From a virus, in the IMG/VR virus record IMGVR_UViG_3300044985_000354, positions 1 to 25,009 of that record: 25,009 nt of DNA; one strand, 5' to 3'. Below, piece by piece: positions 22,554 to 25,009 of this stretch. The first letter of the stretch is position 1, and each line of letters begins with the position of its first letter. The notes beneath the pieces are model-generated. The model did not search any database. It was given only the letters and a program-made list of their open reading frames with translations, and was not told the DNA's origin. The position numbers and the translations under genes are program-made.

Positions 22554-22807
22554 TAGTCCACCACTTCGGTCCGCACCATCGAACAGCACTGCAGTCGCCG
22601 CCGCAACCATTCCAGCGGAGAGAGGTCCATTCCCTTTGCTTGGATCTCCACATCCTCTCTGGCGTAGGGCACTAAGCCCTCCCAAATGCCGCTAGTCTGC
22701 AACTTGCCTTCCGGGCCCTGCCAGACGTCGGCGGCAAAGTCACTGACCATTTCACCGTCAGCCATCTTGATCTGGTAGAGGCGCAAGCGTCTAGTGTCAT
22801 TTTTCAC
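22553..22807 (-). CDS. Small protein of the second kinase couplet, related to the 171-aa protein
   Basis: This 84-aa protein starts at GTG 22807, overlapping the stop of the 561-aa gene by 11 bases, with GGAGG upstream in GGAGGGGGCGCCAA. It aligns with the C-terminal half of the 171-aa protein: NDTRRLRLYQI/GDTRRLKIISI, a W-Q-x-x-x-G-x-L-x-x-S-G block, and MDLSPLEWLRRRL/LDISPLTVLHARI. It looks like a small beta-rich domain with one C-terminal helix. Its stop overlaps the kinase start that follows. Position and homology suggest a partner or chaperone for the adjacent kinase-like protein; this is inference. Confidence 0.65.
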   Translation of the reverse strand: MKNDTRRLRLYQIKMADGEMVSDFAADVWQGPEGKLQTSGIWEGLVPYAREDVEIQAKGMDLSPLEWLRRRLQCCSMVRTEVVD

Positions 22808-24482
22808 TTGGCGCCCCCTCCATATCCGTCTCCTCCTGTTCCTCGTCCGTCTGTCGCATCTCAGCTACAAAGTCGAACTCGCGAACAAGGACCTTCTTCA
22901 TTGTCTGGTTCACAAAGACGAAGACCCCCTCCATTTCTGGGAGGTCTTCCCCGGATAGAATCTGGGCGTACATCTGCGCCACAAAGTACGGGTTGCGCGC
23001 TATCTCTCTAGAGTGTGTGGCCAGCAGCCATATACGGCTCAGCGCCCCAGCAACATGCATTGAGGGGATCTTGTGCTCAATCAGTGCACGACCTAGCTCG
23101 GTCGCACGATCACCCTTCATCCTGCTGGCGGTTCCGATCCCTATCTTCTCGAAGTCGTCTAGCTCGCGCTTGCTACCGCGCGTTGCCAACTTCATGAGCG
23201 GATCGCTCCACAACATGGGGATGCCAATACGAGGATCCAGGTCGGTTGAGAGGAAGTCGCCTATCTTATTGTCCAGCACCGCCTGGCCCGTCTTTCTGGG
23301 GCAGGGGAAAGACAGCTCTCCACCCGAGACATGGATGGGGTGACGAGTATCGTCACAGAAGGTGATGTCACCCATGTTACGGTCGCCGTTCCACACGATG
23401 TAGTCGAGCATCGCAATGCGCAAAAACGCGATACGTCTACCCTCTGGAATGAAATCCCAGATGTAGTTCAGGAGATCCTTCCTGTCGACGTCGCCTTCGT
23501 TCTTGAAGAAGCGCCGAAACCAATCTTCTTTCTCAATGGTCCACATGTCACGGTGAGCCAAGAAGAGAACCGCGTATCCACCAAGCTGTTTGCGCAGCGT
23601 GTCGGGGTTCTCGCCGGTACGAAGAGCGATCGACTCGTTGTACTCTCGCCTCCGCTCGATGAGATCGTTCGGCAAAACCGCTTCGAACTCACCGTAGTCA
23701 TCAAAGCGAAATGCCATCGGGGGCACCAGGTCATCAAAGGCGCAAGCCTTTGATAGCTCATAGACTGCTGCCGCCCTACGAGACAGGTCTCCCTCGCCTT
23801 TTGATAGCTCGTAGAACTCGCCCCACACAGAGTAAACCGTTGGGTCCCGGAGACTCTCCAGGCACATGTACGCGTTCTCGGAAAGGTGGTCACGCCCCTG
23901 CAGCTTGACGATCATCAGACCGTTCTCAGAGTCAACGACCTTCATCCGCGTGATCGATCCTGTCCTCAGCCGCTCTATTGTCTCCGGCTCACCCACGCCC
24001 CACAGCACAGGGTCTGTAGGCACCACGCTGTTCACGGGCGTGTCGTAGTTCATGGGGTTCGGGGCATGCGCGCGACGATTGTCTGCGTCGTACCTACGCC
24101 TCACCGACGCCGGAACTGGATCCGAATCCGCAACGTCTTTAGCGCTTAGCCCAATCTTCCACGCGATGTCGTGGTACCGAACCTCAGTCCGTGTAACCGG
24201 CCCTACAGGTTCCGGCTGAGCCTCTGGTGGCTCATCATCCGGCAAACCTGGAACGGAAACGTTCGAGGCTTTTTTCAGCAGCTTCGAAACCTCAGCTTCG
24301 CCATCGCCAGATTTGCTGGGGCTTCCCGGGCGAGCGGCTGAGTACACATCGCCAGGGTTCGCCCTCCGAACATGGAAGGCTTGCTTCACCGTCCTCGTGC
24401 CGCCGCTCTTGCTCTTCCTCTTGACGCTCTTGATGACGCGGACAAGTCGGCCAAACTGTTCTTCGACATTAGGCGTTGTCAT
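22797..24482 (-). CDS. Kinase-fold protein, probably degenerate (first couplet)
   Basis: This 561-aa protein has about 170 N-terminal residues of basic and disordered sequence, then a kinase-like domain. Features are MIVKLQGRD (Lys193), helix RRAAAVYELSKACAFDDL (235-252) and catalytic loop LDYIVWNGDRNMGDI (359-373) with Asn365, Asp367 and Arg368. The last loop Asn is replaced by Asp372, and the region of the metal-binding Asp reads HPIHVSGGELSFP, lacking it. A C-terminal helical region (about 460-545) is shared with the 447-aa paralogue. ATG 24482 overlaps the upstream gene by 14 bases, with GGAG ten bases before. The family is the PI3K/HipA-like atypical kinase fold, by motif reading only. 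Activity may be lost or changed. Confidence 0.6.
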   Translation of the reverse strand: MTTPNVEEQFGRLVRVIKSVKRKSKSGGTRTVKQAFHVRRANPGDVYSAARPGSPSKSGDGEAEVSKLLKKASNVSVPGLPDDEPPEAQPEPVGPVTRTEVRYHDIAWKIGLSAKDVADSDPVPASVRRRYDADNRRAHAPNPMNYDTPVNSVVPTDPVLWGVGEPETIERLRTGSITRMKVVDSENGLMIVKLQGRDHLSENAYMCLESLRDPTVYSVWGEFYELSKGEGDLSRRAAAVYELSKACAFDDLVPPMAFRFDDYGEFEAVLPNDLIERRREYNESIALRTGENPDTLRKQLGGYAVLFLAHRDMWTIEKEDWFRRFFKNEGDVDRKDLLNYIWDFIPEGRRIAFLRIAMLDYIVWNGDRNMGDITFCDDTRHPIHVSGGELSFPCPRKTGQAVLDNKIGDFLSTDLDPRIGIPMLWSDPLMKLATRGSKRELDDFEKIGIGTASRMKGDRATELGRALIEHKIPSMHVAGALSRIWLLATHSREIARNPYFVAQMYAQILSGEDLPEMEGVFVFVNQTMKKVLVREFDFVAEMRQTDEEQEETDMEGAPSEK

Positions 24483-24984
24483 CGTCCACTAGCTCCGCAC
24501 GCATAAACGCGCTGCGTGCAATGCGTGCATGAAGCACGGTTAGGGGCGAGATGTCCAACGCAACGGACGTTCTCTCGTACCGCGCCGCAACTGTTGGTTC
24601 GAACAGCATGACCGCAGCCAGCCCAGAGCCGTGCAGTTGTCCGCTCTCAGATTGCCAGGCCTCACCGACGATAGCGCTGTCCATCCCGGACATCGGATCG
24701 ATGGAAATGATCTTCAGTCGCCTGGTGTCGCCGACGATGTCCCCCACCCTTGGTCCTACGTAGTCGTCAACCGACTTTCCCTTTGCTGGATCTTCCGCTG
24801 GTGCCTCTTCTGGTGTCTCGCCGTCTTCTGGAGCTTCGCCCTCTGCTGGAGCTTCACTTGATGGAGGGTCGCCCTCGCCCTCGACAAGACGAGCCCTCAT
24901 CTCGGGAGCCATGGCCATGACTTCCTCCCACGAGAACTTGTACCGTTCCATCAGGTACCAGGCGTCTTCTTCCAGCCGACCCAT
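24469..24984 (-). CDS. Small protein of the first kinase couplet; possibly incomplete at its N-terminus
   Basis: This is 171 residues from ATG 24984. The frame is still open to the right window edge, and no strong ribosome binding site is seen, so the gene may begin outside. The first 35 residues are helical (MGRLEEDAWYLMERYKFSWEEVM), followed by a Pro/Glu/Ala-rich acidic linker (about 37-68, PEEAPAEDPAKGK). The C-terminal 90 residues are homologous to the 84-aa protein (GDTRRLKIISI, AWQSESGQLHGSG, LDISPLTVLHAR). Its stop lies inside the start of the 561-aa kinase-like gene. No function is known. Confidence 0.6.
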   Translation of the reverse strand: MGRLEEDAWYLMERYKFSWEEVMAMAPEMRARLVEGEGDPPSSEAPAEGEAPEDGETPEEAPAEDPAKGKSVDDYVGPRVGDIVGDTRRLKIISIDPMSGMDSAIVGEAWQSESGQLHGSGLAAVMLFEPTVAARYERTSVALDISPLTVLHARIARSAFMRAELVDDDNA

Positions 24985-25009
24985 TATGCGCTCGCTGTAT
25001 CCCCTGGCT

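Noticed and set aside
22553-22685. Upstream extension of the His-rich kinase to ATG 22685
   Set aside because: The extra 44 residues overlap the well-supported 84-aa gene out of frame and look unstructured; the GTG at 22553 overlaps that gene's stop in the same way as other junctions here.

Overview
This window looks like the head and neck morphogenesis module of a large tailed bacteriophage (Caudoviricetes). The head genes are most like the distant T4-like myovirus type: a gp20-type portal, a gp21-type prohead protease fused to its scaffold, a gp23-type major capsid protein, and a gp13-like neck protein. Every gene I can support lies on the minus strand, so transcription runs from high to low coordinates. 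Genes are packed with overlapping stop/start codons (TAATG, TGATG, TAGTG, GTGA), as expected of a translationally coupled late operon. By eye the sequence is moderately GC-rich. The host cannot be named from this sequence. I see no tRNA, rRNA, CRISPR, insertion sequence or integrase.

In transcription order, 24984 to 19612 holds three consecutive couplets, each a small protein followed by a large protein resembling PI3K/HipA-type atypical kinases. The middle large protein keeps a full catalytic loop. The two flanking ones are paralogues of each other with substituted catalytic residues. A 119-base gap follows, crowded with inverted repeats (19493-19611). Then come a probable small terminase subunit, the large terminase, two uncharacterised proteins, a ribbon-helix-helix-like protein and a holin-like membrane protein. 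Next is a tandem pair of related putative virion proteins, one carrying an extra domain that resembles one inside the capsid protein. A 136-aa protein and a small DUF1360-like membrane protein complete this stretch.

From 13132 to 5793 is the capsid-building block: portal, two proteins in the position of T4 prohead-core proteins, a small gene too short for routine calling (58 aa), a protease-scaffold fusion with a strong internal ribosome binding site that should also make free scaffold, and the major capsid protein. A clear rho-independent terminator follows the capsid gene. A new transcription segment begins below it, with an 11-bp inverted repeat before the first gene. It contains two small, probably disordered proteins, gp13-like and neck-like proteins, a 772-aa protein with a histone-like Lys/Ala/Gly centre, a zinc-ribbon protein, a gp10-like connector candidate, and a gene cut by the left edge.

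As a unit: terminase packages DNA through the portal; scaffold and protease build and mature the prohead from the capsid protein; the neck proteins close the head and join it to a tail encoded beyond the left edge. The kinase couplets sit just upstream of terminase in the same direction. They are the least explained and most interesting part of the window.
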